DNA of 64,000 nt from Bryopsis sp. KO-2023 (taxonomy: Eukaryota; Chlorophyta; Ulvophyceae; Bryopsidales; Bryopsidaceae): contig BSYQ01000006.1 in NCBI GenBank assembly GCA_030272585.1, positions 5,791,001-5,855,000 of the forward strand, written 5' to 3'. Positions within the stretch are counted from its first letter, which is position 1. Every line of letters starts with the position of its first letter. The notes under the pieces were generated by a model. The model ran no database searches. It saw nothing but the letters and a program-made list of their open reading frames with translations, and was not told where the DNA came from. This document shows, piece after piece, positions 47,892 to 58,898 of this stretch. The position numbers were made by a program, and so were the translations under genes.

Positions 47892-50800
47892 AAAAAAAAA
47901 AGAAAAAAAAAGAATGGCCAAAGGCCAGCAGAAAAAAAAAAAAAAAGGAAGGAGCGAGTGAAAGAAAGAAAGATATATATATATTTTATTTTTTTTTCAG
48001 TGAAAGAAAAGAGGGAAAAAAAAGAAACAATTGAAGCAAAACATGCCGTTTATTTCCCTCTGTATGCAATCATAAGAGAGAAAAACAATTCCTTGTATTC
48101 TTTTTTGTTTGTTGATTTTTTTTTATTGGGGGGGATGGCTGGGGGAAGGGGGTTCTTATTTTCGTGTGTTTTGGTGGTGTTCAATTTTTGACCCACCATT
48201 AAAAAAAGAAATTCATATGAAGGGGTGCGGATTTTCGACAGGATACGTTTTCGTTTGTGAGAAGAAAAGGCTACTATTGGAGCCAAAAAAAAGAAAAAAG
48301 AAAACCAGCAAAGAAAAGAAATATAGAAGAAAGGGGAAAAAACAATGCATTTGTTCGAGTGGGGACAAAGATGGCGGAGGGAAAAAAAAAAGACGCAAAA
48401 GAAAGAAAAAAAAAAGGGAAGATTGAAAGAAAGAAAACAGAACCTCATGGTCATGTTATGATCTCTTTTTTTTTTTCTTTTCGTGTCGGGAAAGGGCTTT
48501 GGAAGGTGGGTTCAGAAAAAAAAAAAAAATTGAAAAAAAAAGAAAGAAAAAGGAAAAAAAAAAAGGGGGGGGGGGATTTGAGGGATTTAATCAAACTATT
48601 CAGACAGTTGTGAACGACTGTTAAAAGGAAAAAAAAAAGAGGGGTGGGGGAAGCCATAGGGGTAAGGAAAAAAATACTAGGGAATGATTCCAGTCGTTGA
48701 AAAAAAAAAGAGTTTTCGAGCTTTCATTCATCTTTGGGGTTTTTTTCATATTCTTTGTTTCTCTTTGTTCATTTTCTGTCTCAGTGATTTTTATCGGCAC
48801 GTGGAGGAAAGCAATATGATGCATACTGTTTTTTGGACCCCCAAAAAAAAGTTTTCGTTTTTTTCTGGGGGAGGCTTTACTGCATATGCTGAACTCGGTT
48901 TTGGAAAGAGAAAAGAACAGTGGTAGATTTTTATTTTTCTTCCCCCACTCCCTTTTGGGGTCCGGTTTTAGTGGGGTGTCTTTTTTTGGGCCCTTTTTTT
49001 GTTGGCAAATCGATTTGTCATGACTAAAGCTCAAAAAACGTACAGGAGTTTGAAAAAAAAAAAAGAGAAGAAAGGGGAAAAACAGGTTTAGATAGGGGTG
49101 AGAGGCTTTCCATTATTCAACAAACAAGAACACCCAAACAATCTAGCTTTTTCTTTTTTTTTTCTTTTTTTTGGTGTGTGTGTGGAGGAGAGGGGGGTTG
49201 GGTTGGGCTCAATCAGTTACAAACTGAAAGAAGAAGTTGAGCGAGTGGGTTAGGACGATAACAGAAGCTTGAGTTTCAGGGACAGGATTTTTTGACATGG
49301 AGAACTCTGTATATGAAACCGATACATGTAGATATAACTGTTACAGGGAAGCCTTCAAATCGCATCCAAAATGCCCCTTGTTTTTCTTTTTCTGTTGCTT
49401 TTTTGGGTATGATTAAATGCTGGTTTTTCCTCGAGGAAAAAAAAAAAGAAGAGAAAACTGGAATCGTGTTGGAAATCAGGTGATAAATTTGTACAATTGT
49501 ATACATAAGAGAGGTTGGTTTTTTTGTTTTTGTTTTTGTTTTTGTTTTCGTGGTTGTTTTTTGTTGAATTTTGCATCCAAGAGAAGGGCTGTTGCGAGAA
49601 AGATGCAGCGCAAGGGCACCGCAAATTCTTGTGGAAATTTTGGACGACTGAAATTTATATATAACGTAGGATCGACTGTTAGTCAATTTTTTGGATAGAG
49701 TGGACTGTGGCATGCGAACTGTGGCTCCATTTTTGTTGTGTATGTGTATTTTCGATGTGGGAAAAAAAAATTGATCGGGGCTTTCAGAAAGTGGGAATTT
49801 TGGGAGATATTTTGTGATGTCGCCCACTGATGCTGGTGGAGATTCAATGCTGAGAATGCAATTTTTTTGTGTTATTTTGTTTTTGGACCGAGAAAAAATG
49901 GTGTGAGAATTGGATGAGAATCAGACCCAAAGCTTTGATGTTTCGAAACGAAACATATGGGCTGGGCCTCACTGGGCTGCAGACAAGAGTTGTCCAAACC
50001 TTTCACCTTTCCAGTTGGTGCAATCAGCTGAAAGTGCACAGAATGAAGTTTGGACTCACAGAAATACTGTGTGGAAAGTTGAATTGACGTGGAATTGTGT
50101 CAAGTGGGGTCGCACGAAGGGCAATTCCCTCCCGATGTGAAAGTTCGCCAACATGACCCCCTCAATGGAGAATGTTGGCCTTCGTTCTGACTGACACCCA
50201 GTTTCAAACCATTTTTCTTTGTATTCTGTGATGTGTTCTGTATGTAATCAAGAAGGGTACTATGGGCTTTTTGTTCGATATGGATGCTTTCCACCGAGTC
50301 ATCATGCCAAGTTGTTGCTCAATAACTGCACAGCTGAAAACCAAGTAATCAACTTCCTGAGAGAGCAGGAAGTATATTGGACATGTGCAATACAGTCGGG
50401 CTGATGGTACTGATGGGGCAGATCTGCATCATCTGTGGATGTACGGTTGCAGAGTAGTTGGTGTGGAAAGTGTAAGGATGATGGTGCACATCAACAGCCC
50501 ATTGATTGAGACTTACGGTAATCAATGGGCTGTTCATGATTGGGATTCGAAACAGGTGGAACACCGTAGCAACCTCCTGAAATGTAAAAAGATTCCAATT
50601 CAGCAAGGACAGGAAAACTCTCAACAGCTCAGTGGACTTCACTTAAGGACCTCAGTCCAGGATCTTACACCATACCATCTCGATTTCTTTTTCTAATGTT
50701 CAAAAAGTTTCAAGCCATATATCGTTCGCTTGCAAATTGCAAAACGAACGAGGGAGGGCAGGACTATCAAACTGCCCTCCATTGCGTGCCGCAAAACTGC

Positions 50801-52740
50801 ACTCTCCCAAAGAAAAACAGAAGAAAAAAAGAAAAAAAAAACACCCACAAATCGCAACCCCTCAAAACACATGATTCGTGTCATGAAAAAAAACAAAAAA
50901 AACAAAAAAATAGCATGGCAACCCCATGCTTCTATCCAATCTCACCACAGCACCGACGCTTTTTTTCCACCAACACTCAACATCTGAATAGTTTGCATCC
51001 ACAAATGATTCGACCATCGAATCTATGCAGACCTGTCCATATTAAAAAAAAAAGAACCCCCATTGATCATGCAGGGGATGTACTTGGACTCCCCCCCCCC
51101 AAATTTTTTTTTCCTCTCCAAACTTTTCAACCACACATTCACCCCACCATACGCGCAACAAAAAGAAAAGAGAAGAGAAAATCGGTGTATCATTTCCCCC
51201 CCCCTCCCCCCAACATCAGATTTGCATGCATGTGATCTGATCTGTTTTTTCCTCCCTCTTTTCGATGCAAAAATTTCCAATTCTCGACTTCCCTTCTCTT
51301 CATTTTGTTGGAAAAAACCCTGCAGTCGAAGAGAAAAAGAAGAGACTTTTTTCAACCCATCCAAAAAAAAAGACAGCCCCCATTCACCCCCCCAATCCAC
51401 CCCCAAAACTATTTTTTCTGTCCTTGGCGGCTATTCAATTCCACTTTCGTGTAATTTTTCTTTTCCTTGTTTTTAATAAATGTCTAAAACAACAATGACA
51501 AGAGAAAATCAATCATAAGGTTAGATATTTCTTTTTCACCATCACACCTCAATTCCAACTTTTTCACCCATCTTTTTTTCCAATCCGAGGTTATTGGTCT
51601 ATTTTTCATGTATATGTATATATATATATATTTTTTTTTTCCAAAAAGGCCCTCCCACAAATACTGCTCAAACCCTTTTTGTTTTTCTTTTTTTTTTTTT
51701 TTTCATCCCCCCCCACCACCCCTAATGAAAAATTTCCAACACTTCAAAACTGACCACCGCATTTTCATTTTCCCTTCCCATCACATTAAGAAAATGAACC
51801 ACCCCATTACTAATCCAAACGAAAAATAAGGCACACGCATCATGGGATTTTTCTTGAGAATTTTTCATAGTGTTCAAAACAAGAATTTCTCCGCCCGTTC
51901 GATCTTTTTCTTTCTTTTTTTTCGTTTTCTAAACACAAACAAAACCTTGTGCAATTTTTTGAATATGGAAAAAAAACGGATGGAAGGATTACTAACCATT
52001 TTTTTTTCCTTTTCGTTTTATCCTATTTTTCTTATGCAAGCCCTTATCATCTCGATTGCTTCATCTCTTTTTTTCATCCCGACTTTTTTTTTCACGCTTG
52101 AAAACATTACTGCCCTGTTTTCGATGGACACCGCACAGCCCCCATTTTTGGCTTTCCAGTTTTTTCTTCTTTTTTTTAAATCTTTTCGCCCACCCAAAAT
52201 TTGGAATTTAAATGTCGAATTATTGCTAAGGTATCTAGATCCCCGTTCTTTATGTTTTTAAGTAAAGTCAAAAAATAAAAATAAAAACCCCATCATCTTT
52301 TACATTGCCTAAAACAGAATTGTGAAATGACCCCAACATGTACATGAATGATCTCTGTCTCGATGCTTTTTTTTCTTTCCAAGGGTCTTTTTCGTTGTGT
52401 TCTTTTCCAACCTCCCAGGTTTTTTCCCCACACGAAAAAAAAAGCACCAATTTAAAAAACATGTGGAAAAAAATTTCCCCCCCCCCCACCCCAACCAGGC
52501 ATCATGTTTAGAAATCCCCACATTGCACCCTTGCTTTCTTTTTTCAAAAAAGAAAAACCCACCCACTTGCAAATAAAATAAAAATCAAGAGTTCCTCTTG
52601 TCCCTTTTTTTTCTTTTTTCTTTACAAAAAAACAAAACGTTTTCTCGTCTATACGTATCATCGCACCTCGATCAATGTACAACTTTTTGCTCGTTTTTTG
52701 CTTCTTTTTTTTTTGCTTTTCTCTCTTCTTGCAGAAAAGG
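47892..52740. other. Long gene-poor region between convergent genes
   Basis: About 4.8 kb without a supported gene. From 47,900 to 49,200 the plus strand is purine-rich with G-runs (48,128-48,150 and 48,566). From 50,800 to 52,640 it is pyrimidine-rich with C-runs, matching the 3' flank of the minus-strand membrane-protein gene. The switch falls near 50.7 kb. The middle part (49,860-50,700) has more balanced composition and a perfect inverted repeat, but no coding chain could be built. Confidence 0.5.
50493..50534. repeat. Perfect 15-bp inverted repeat with 12-base loop
   Basis: Left arm 50,493-50,507 (AACAGCCCATTGATT) and right arm 50,520-50,534 are exact reverse complements, able to form a hairpin with a 12-base loop. 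It lies in intergenic DNA between the Toc64-like and membrane-protein genes. No target duplication or transposon ends were seen around it. Confidence 0.85.
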
Positions 52741-54250
52741 TCAATTTGGCCCCGTTGACAGGGAAAGCACAGCCCACGATGCTTGTGCAAAGAATAATGC
52801 AGCCCAACATCCAAACCACAATGCATCGTGCAAGAAACGGTGAATACCGTCATGATGTTCGGAGCCCAATACCTTTTGGCCAAAAAAAAAAAACACGAGA
52901 AAAACTGTTGAGTTGCATATTTTCTTTGCTGAAACAGAGCTGCATAGACCTAGCACGCTCATTTACGCTAACCATAATGGAAGGTTGATATTCTCTAAAA
53001 TATTAAAAAATTATTGGCTTGGTTTTTCTGTATGTCCTTTCAACCTTTATTCTTGCATTGAGTTATTCAGAATGTTTCGACTGCTCGACCCATTTTTTTT
53101 CCTTCGTTTCAGAGGTGCAGCAGTAATTTGGCACAAGAAAGAGCAATACAAATGCACGGCCATACGTACTGTTTCAAAACTTCGATCGATTTTCACACCA
53201 AAGTTTGGATAAGGTACAAAACGAGGAAGGCATTTCCATATATCTAAAACTGTGCGCAATGTTCAATTATCCTGCAACTCCAGCAATAATTTTTCACATG
53301 CCCTCTGCTTCGCGCAGGACTTTTGCAAACACCTAGACTTCGTTATCTTTCCTGTTCACTATTTTCTCAAAAATTCTCATCGGGTCGACATGGGGCTGTA
53401 TATTTTTTTATTTTTTTTTTCTCACCTTCATCAGAAATTCTGCCCTCGATTGCACCTCCAACACAAACACCAGCAGAGTGGGCATCACGAATCCCACCAT
53501 CATGTGCAGAAAAGAAACCACAGCGTAGCATGGAACTGTGATGCCCCTCTCTGCATCCGTGATGAAGGGCAAATACATTTTCACCATCAATCCATCCAGC
53601 CCCTCCCCGATGGAATTGAACATCCACCCGAACTGGCTCCCGTTGAAACACATCGCTTGAAGCCAAAACGTGCACAGCAGCGTGGCTGCGATTTGCGCGG
53701 GGAAATGGACTCGGAAGGGCAGTCTCACGTTCACCGACGAAACCACCATTGGCGCGAGGGGTCCCCAAATCATAAGTCGCCCGAGAAACGACCCTCCCGA
53801 AACGCTCCGGCTCAAGCCAGAAACAGCGACGCTGGCCGCTTGCACCGCGGTTGCTATGCGAGAAGCGGACAGAGTCGCGCTGCGATACCTAGCGTACGAC
53901 GGTTTCGACGTCCACAAGTAAAGCAATGGGCAAGTCGCGGACGAACCCAACAACGACAGCTTCAGCACGGGCGACAGCGATTTCCCCGTCACCATGAGCG
54001 TGATTAGGGGCGGCACGAACGACATGGCGTGCGCGAAGGAGTCTGCTTCCAGCCAGTCCGCCATTCTATCTCGAGAAAACCAAGCTTCTAAATCCTCGTC
54101 TTCGAATCTCAAATCGAAAGGGTTCCAAAATCGCGTGTGTCCAGTTTCGACCCGACCGAGAGTTTTTTTTTCGGCATCCTTGTTACATACATCGACGTCG
54201 CTAGGACCAGCGGCCAAACTGCACTCTCCCGCGGTAATTTCTTCCGCCAT
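52741..54250 (-). CDS. Multi-pass membrane protein of unknown family
   Basis: Two exons join in phase, 54250-53426 and 52872-52741, giving 318 residues. The first 95 residues are hydrophilic and acidic (FDLRFEDEDLEAWF) and probably face the cytosol or stroma. About five to six hydrophobic stretches follow: FVPPLITLMVTG, LSLLGSSATCPLLYLW, LAPMVVSSV, IAATLLCTFWLQAMCF and FLHMMVGFVMPTLLVFVL. A last one lies in exon 2 (ALWFGCWAALFFAQASW). The intron is 550 bases and could hide a small extra exon, but the direct join is in phase and ends with a stop just after the final span. I recognise no transporter or enzyme motif. The start is the first ATG in a CpG-rich 5' region. Confidence 0.65.
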
Positions 54251-55051
54251 AATTTCAAAACTGACGTTTTCTTTCTTTTTCCAATCCGTTTTTTTTTCTA
54301 TTTCTCGTTTTCCCCTTTTTCAACGGTTATTCTGAAAAAAAAAAAGAAGCAAAGAAAGCACTGCTGCAACTTAAATGCGTCAAAGTGTGACTTCGTGAGG
54401 GGAAAAAAATCCCCTTCGTACGCAGCGCAAGGGAGAGGCAGCAAATACAATCAGCCCGCTTTCACAGCTCTAAACTAACCGTCGCTGCGTGCGCGCGTTC
54501 GGCGTTGTCCAAATGTTTTCCTCGGCGAACAGTTTTTCGCGAGGGCGGGCTGGCGAGAAAATGGCCCACACCAAGCAAAGGTGTGTTCTTACCAGTCACC
54601 ACGTGCACTGTACCAGCGCGCGTTGCGTACGGAGTGCCTCGCAGGCGTTTTTCTTCGATCGCGAAGTCATAACAAATTGACATGCAAGCGTTACGCTGGT
54701 TTGCTTCAGTTTTCTCACTGTTTTTCTTTCTGTCAATCAATCAATATTGTTTTTCTGTCTGTTTTTCGTCAAATTCTCTTGATGATTGCGAGATGGCCAA
54801 TTGTTGAGTCGTTGATGGAGGTCCATATCAGCCCCCAAAATAAGGCCACACAAACAATGAAACCAAGAATTTTCTCTCCCCACACACACTTGATATCACA
54901 TCTAGAAAGCCCACTATTCCCCATTGTCAGGAATCTCTGAAGCACAGGCTGGCATGTACCACCGTCACCATGCATGCACTCGACCCTTGATGCAAGTCTT
55001 GTGCTTTGAGTGCGTCGAGGCAGTGGGTTGCAAAGGATTTTTTTCCCCCGT
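54251..55051. other. Upstream region of the membrane-protein gene
   Basis: CpG-rich near 54,400-54,680, probably the membrane-protein promoter. No supported gene before the LTR element's target site. Confidence 0.4.
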
Positions 55052-55056
55052 GCATC
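55052..55056. repeat. Target-site duplication, left copy (GCATC)
   Basis: The 5 bases GCATC directly before the 5' LTR are repeated directly after the 3' LTR at 57,741-57,745, the length typical of LTR-element integrases. Confidence 0.85.
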
Positions 55057-55571
55057 TGTAGTTTGAAGGGGCAGCTTCAGCCAATCTGTCTGATCTATTA
55101 GTGTAGACTGGAACAGTGGGGTAGACGCCGGCGTTTGCGTCGGTCAGTGGGAACACCTTTTAGTCATCGTGGAAAGCGCGAGTTTGGCAGAGTCCCTGTT
55201 TCTGGCGCCTGGCGGCGTGTGGACTCTAGTGTCTACGCAAAGGCGTTTTCTGGCGTTTGGGGATGACAGGTGGATGAGTCGTGGACTTGCGTTCGTGAGG
55301 GGTGTTTTCTCTGCGGAGGTTGACGTTTCGAATACCCAGGCTGGGGTATATTAGTCGGGTTCATTGTTTGTGTTAGTCGAACGGGTTTGTTTAACAGAGT
55401 TTGTGTGGAAACTGTGTGCGTCCTATCAAAGCACCCACGTCTTGAGTTCGTAGCGTCGACTCGAGTTCGTTTTCGGTTCTCCTCCTCTGCGAAACTCCCC
55501 AACCACAACCTCTTTCCTCTCCAACTCCCGACACTCTCATTTACAATGATGATCACCAGCAAACAACTACA
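55057..55571 (+). repeat. 5' long terminal repeat
   Basis: 515 bp, TG...CA ends within the inverted pentamers TGTAG/CTACA. A TATA-like sequence (TATATTA) lies at about 55,347, placed to start transcription near 55,375. The ORF's first ATG falls inside the last 26 bases of this repeat. Confidence 0.92.
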
Positions 55572-57156
55572 TGGTTTCGGAGCTAAGGTGACGCCAGTCG
55601 GCGCAGGGAGGAGAACGGGAAAGTTGTTTCGCACGACCGCTGTTTGGGTAATGCTGTTTGCTCTGATGCACGTGGACAAAGTTCTGGAGGCGAGCGTGAA
55701 GGGGGGTGCGTGGACGTGGCTTTTCGGGTCGCGAAAAAGTGAGAAGGTGGTGATTGTCGACGGGTGCATATTGGCGGGGCAGCTGCGCAAAGCGTCACCA
55801 CGAGGAAGAGGTGACGATATTACAAACAGTCAAGTGTCGAAGCGTGCTAGTTTTATACCACATGACGACCTCGGAAAGACAAGGGCGCGCAGAGAAATCG
55901 ACAAGCAGAGGGATGGAAGAACAGCAGCGTCGACAGTCGAACAAGTGACAAGGATAGCGCGTATGCCGTTTAAACGGGACGTATCTCGAGAAAAGGTTCG
56001 TGGGGAAGACGTTTGTAACGTTAACAAAGAGAAAGAGATATTCAAAGTACTGATACGTCGGGGAATCCCGAGTGAACTCAGGCTGGAAAATTTGTGGATA
56101 GAGTTGGTGCGTGCTTTGAAGTCGGAGGTGCGTCGAGGGCAGGAATTTGATGCGTTTATGGTGCGCGCACTAGAGTTGGAGCACGCCTTGGAAGTGGAGC
56201 TGCGCCAAGTAAAGGATTCAAGGAAAGTCGTCGGTGAGATGACCACAGGATTTCAGGTTGACGGGAACCTACTCTTATGGATTGTTCTGGTTTGGGTCCT
56301 GACAAGGTTGGTGGCTGCGGGAAAGAGTGGGAATGAAGACCAGTGCGTAGAGCGCGAGGAGGTGACGCCAGCCGTTAACCTGGCTAGACTACAGAAAGAT
56401 GAGGGAACATGTCCAGCAGCCGTAGGTACCAGCAGTGAGCTGCCTGAGTGCGCACAATCTCAGGAGAGTCGCGAAGTATTTGAGTCACTGTCGGGAGACG
56501 GATTTGAAGATTGGACAGTGACCGGGGTGCTGGTGCCTGACGACCCAATGTGGAAGTTTCTGGGTTGTAGGCTTGCGCGAACGGTGGATGACGAAAGGGT
56601 GTCCAGCTGGGAGGATTATGATGGAAGTGAGCGAGCGCCCTGTGAGAAAAACGGAGCAGATGAAGTGGAGCAGAGTATCGACCACAGTTGGGCATCGACT
56701 CCAAAAGAAGCCACGACTAGGTCTGGAGCGAATCTATCGTGGTCTTCACAGACTGCGACAAGCAGCGCTGTGGCGAGTCCAACGCACACTGAAAGTGTTG
56801 TGGACTACGATCCTTACTTCCAGACTCAACACAGATTTGTCGGACGTAGAGTAAAGCGCTGTCGCAGCTCCCGGCAAAATAGGAGAAGTCGGAGGAATGG
56901 GAGGCGTTGCTACATTGGGAATTTAGCGTGGCGGACTTCGTGGCAGAGTCTAAAAGATGTGTTTCGTGGGTATGGAAGTGACGTCTATGCCAACGTTGTG
57001 CGGTCAGAGGATGGACGATCGAAGGGCTGGGGATTTATCGAGTTTCAATCTGCAGAAGAGGCCATAAAAGCTGTTGAAACGATGAACGGTATGGATTTGG
57101 GTGGACGACCGATACTCCTGCGCGAGGACCGCGAAGACACGCGTTGGTGGTCGTGA
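55546..57156 (+). CDS. RRM-domain protein encoded by the LTR element
   Basis: Single uninterrupted ORF of 536 residues starting at the first ATG of a doublet near the end of the 5' LTR. The frame is open further upstream but has no ATG. The C-terminal 80 residues form an RNA-recognition motif: RNP2 (CYIGNLAW, about 455-462), RNP1 (KGWGFIEF, about 493-500) and the closing AIKAVETMNGMDLGGRPILLRE. Two hydrophobic stretches lie at about 31-42 and 241-257, the second long enough to span a membrane. Between them is a charged, helix-rich stretch, and after the second comes acidic Ser/Thr-rich sequence; Arg-rich sequence precedes the RRM. I see no gag zinc knuckle or capsid landmark. The RRM looks host-derived (inference). 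It may bind the element's own RNA, or simply be cargo. Confidence 0.85.
   Translation: MMITSKQLHGFGAKVTPVGAGRRTGKLFRTTAVWVMLFALMHVDKVLEASVKGGAWTWLFGSRKSEKVVIVDGCILAGQLRKASPRGRGDDITNSQVSKRASFIPHDDLGKTRARREIDKQRDGRTAASTVEQVTRIARMPFKRDVSREKVRGEDVCNVNKEKEIFKVLIRRGIPSELRLENLWIELVRALKSEVRRGQEFDAFMVRALELEHALEVELRQVKDSRKVVGEMTTGFQVDGNLLLWIVLVWVLTRLVAAGKSGNEDQCVEREEVTPAVNLARLQKDEGTCPAAVGTSSELPECAQSQESREVFESLSGDGFEDWTVTGVLVPDDPMWKFLGCRLARTVDDERVSSWEDYDGSERAPCEKNGADEVEQSIDHSWASTPKEATTRSGANLSWSSQTATSSAVASPTHTESVVDYDPYFQTQHRFVGRRVKRCRSSRQNRRSRRNGRRCYIGNLAWRTSWQSLKDVFRGYGSDVYANVVRSEDGRSKGWGFIEFQSAEEAIKAVETMNGMDLGGRPILLREDREDTRWWS
55572..55583 (+). other. Putative primer-binding site
   Basis: TGGTTTCGGAGC directly abuts the 5' LTR. 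It matches the usual plant initiator-Met primer site (TGGTATCAGAGC) at 10 of 12 bases. The match to this organism's own tRNA cannot be checked here. Confidence 0.6.
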
Positions 57157-57225
57157 AAGGTATGGTCAGTCGGTGAAGTGATGTTTTATTTCGGAGTTTT
57201 ACACAGTGGATAGCAGGTGGGCACA

Positions 57226-57740
57226 TGTAGTTTGAAGGGGCAGCTTCAGCCAATCTGTCTGATCTATTAGTGTAGACTGGAACAGTGGGGTAGACGCCGG
57301 CGTTTGCGTCGGTCAGTGGGAACACCTTTTAGTCATCGTGGAAAGCGCGAGTTTGGCAGAGTCCCTGTTTCTGGCGCCTGGCGGCGTGTGGACTCTAGTG
57401 TCTACGCAAAGGCGTTTTCTGGCGTTTGGGGATGACAGGTGGATGAGTCGTGGACTTGCGTTCGTGAGGGGTGTTTTCTCTGCGGAGGTTGACGTTTCGA
57501 ATACCCAGGCTGGGGTATATTAGTCGGGTTCATTGTTTGTGTTAGTCGAACGGGTTTGTTTAACAGAGTTTGTGTGGAAACTGTGTGCGTCCTATCAAAG
57601 CACCCACGTCTTGAGTTCGTAGCGTCGACTCGAGTTCGTTTTCGGTTCTCCTCCTCTGCGAAACTCCCCAACCACAACCTCTTTCCTCTCCAACTCCCGA
57701 CACTCTCATTTACAATGATGATCACCAGCAAACAACTACA
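57226..57740 (+). repeat. 3' long terminal repeat
   Basis: 515 bp, reads as identical to the 5' copy, including the TATA-like site at about 57,516, and is followed by the right target duplication. Confidence 0.92.
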
Positions 57741-57745
57741 GCATC
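57741..57745. repeat. Target-site duplication, right copy (GCATC)
   Basis: Matches the five bases directly before the 5' LTR. Confidence 0.85.
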
Positions 57746-58898
57746 CTTGCACGGAGTCGCCATCACAACTGGTTGGGTGTTGTGTAACTGTCGCCGTAAC
57801 TGTTGTAATCTAGAACCCATGGGTTTCCATGCTGGCAGGTTGAATCAAAGTGAGGAGCTGCATAAAACCACCCGCTGGTCGATTCTAACATTTCGAGTTT
57901 TCTTGCTGCTCGAATGAAGTGGTCTGACGCCAGGGTAATGTTCCAGGCTGTTTTTTTTCGTTTTCATCAATTCTCCTTGGCACAAAGGAACATACGAATT
58001 TTGTTTCAATGCCCTGCCCAGGTGCGATACGGAAATTTGTGTTGTACAGGCTACATTGGCAAGATATACTGCCAATTGACACATATTTTTTTATAGATGC
58101 AATCATTTCTTGAAGGTTTTGTTATCTCCCTTTTCTTCTCCACCTCCTTTGTGGCATCATATTCTGTTTTTTTTTCCTTTTTTTCTTGGCGCACAATTTC
58201 CCCCCAACACACACACACAGAAATCCAAACATAACAATTAACAATTACACAGGTTTCAAAGATAGAAACAAACCCCTCAGTATCCAGAAGGTCGATCTTG
58301 CCGTTACACCTTCCACACACGCAGTTGATTTTCCCATCACTTTTTTTCTGAAACCTCCCTGATTTTTTCTTTACACAATGCCATTGCCACACCGAAAAAC
58401 ACTCAGAAAATTCGCATCCTTGATGAGAAAATGATCGACCTTCCATGAGGCCTTTGAATAAAACTCAATCTACAAACGCTGAGATTTTTTTTTCTTTTAC
58501 AAATGCTGGAAGAGTGGCTGGAAATGATAACATAGAAAAACCAAAGCCCCCTTTCCCAGAGGTTGAAATAGCACTCGTCTGGTGAAGTCAGACGGGATCA
58601 GCAATAACATTAAATTTTAGCGAGTCGAGCATTGTTTTTTTTTGAATTAAACACCCCCAACCACCCCCCTTTTTTTTTAAGCCTGTTTTCCTTCCAACAA
58701 TGCTCTTACCCCCTGAACCCCCTTTCCAAAAAAAAACTAGAAAACGTGTGCTCACTTTCTTCGACAGCACGAAATGTACTCAATTCAAGAAAAAAAAGGG
58801 GGGAAGGAGGCCCACCCACATAAACACATGAACCAGATATGAATTTTGGGGGTGATGCTTTTTCTTTTTTCTTTTTCCTTTCTTTTATTGGTTGGTTC
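57746..58898. other. Intergenic region between the LTR element and the acyltransferase gene
   Basis: No supported gene. A minus frame at 58,446-58,051 is open and Cys-containing but crosses simple CA-repeat and T-run sequence. C-runs near 58,651-58,672 and pyrimidine-rich sequence fit the 3' flank of the minus-strand acyltransferase. Confidence 0.45.

Larger units (their letters stand above)
55057..57740 (+). mobile_element. Non-autonomous LTR element carrying an RRM-domain ORF; looks whole and young
   Basis: The element is 2,684 bp: two 515-bp LTRs in direct orientation (55,057-55,571 and 57,226-57,740) around a 1,654-bp internal region. Both LTRs start TGTAG and end CTACA, and the whole is flanked by the 5-bp duplication GCATC. 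By eye the two LTRs are identical, which points to a very recent insertion. Directly after the 5' LTR comes TGGTTTCGGAGC, close to the primer-binding site many plant LTR elements use for initiator Met tRNA. A weak purine stretch precedes the 3' LTR. One long ORF fills the interior. I see no protease, reverse transcriptase or integrase region, so movement would depend on enzymes from another element. I see no breaks. Superfamily (Copia or Gypsy) cannot be told without a polymerase. Confidence 0.9.

Noticed and set aside
55169-55354. 61-codon frame inside the LTR, repeated at 57,338-57,523
   Set aside because: It is simply LTR sequence present twice; no sign that it is a separate gene.
58051-58446. 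131-codon minus-strand frame with Cys clusters
   Set aside because: It crosses a CA microsatellite and T-runs, its Cys spacing fits no known finger, and no splice support was found.
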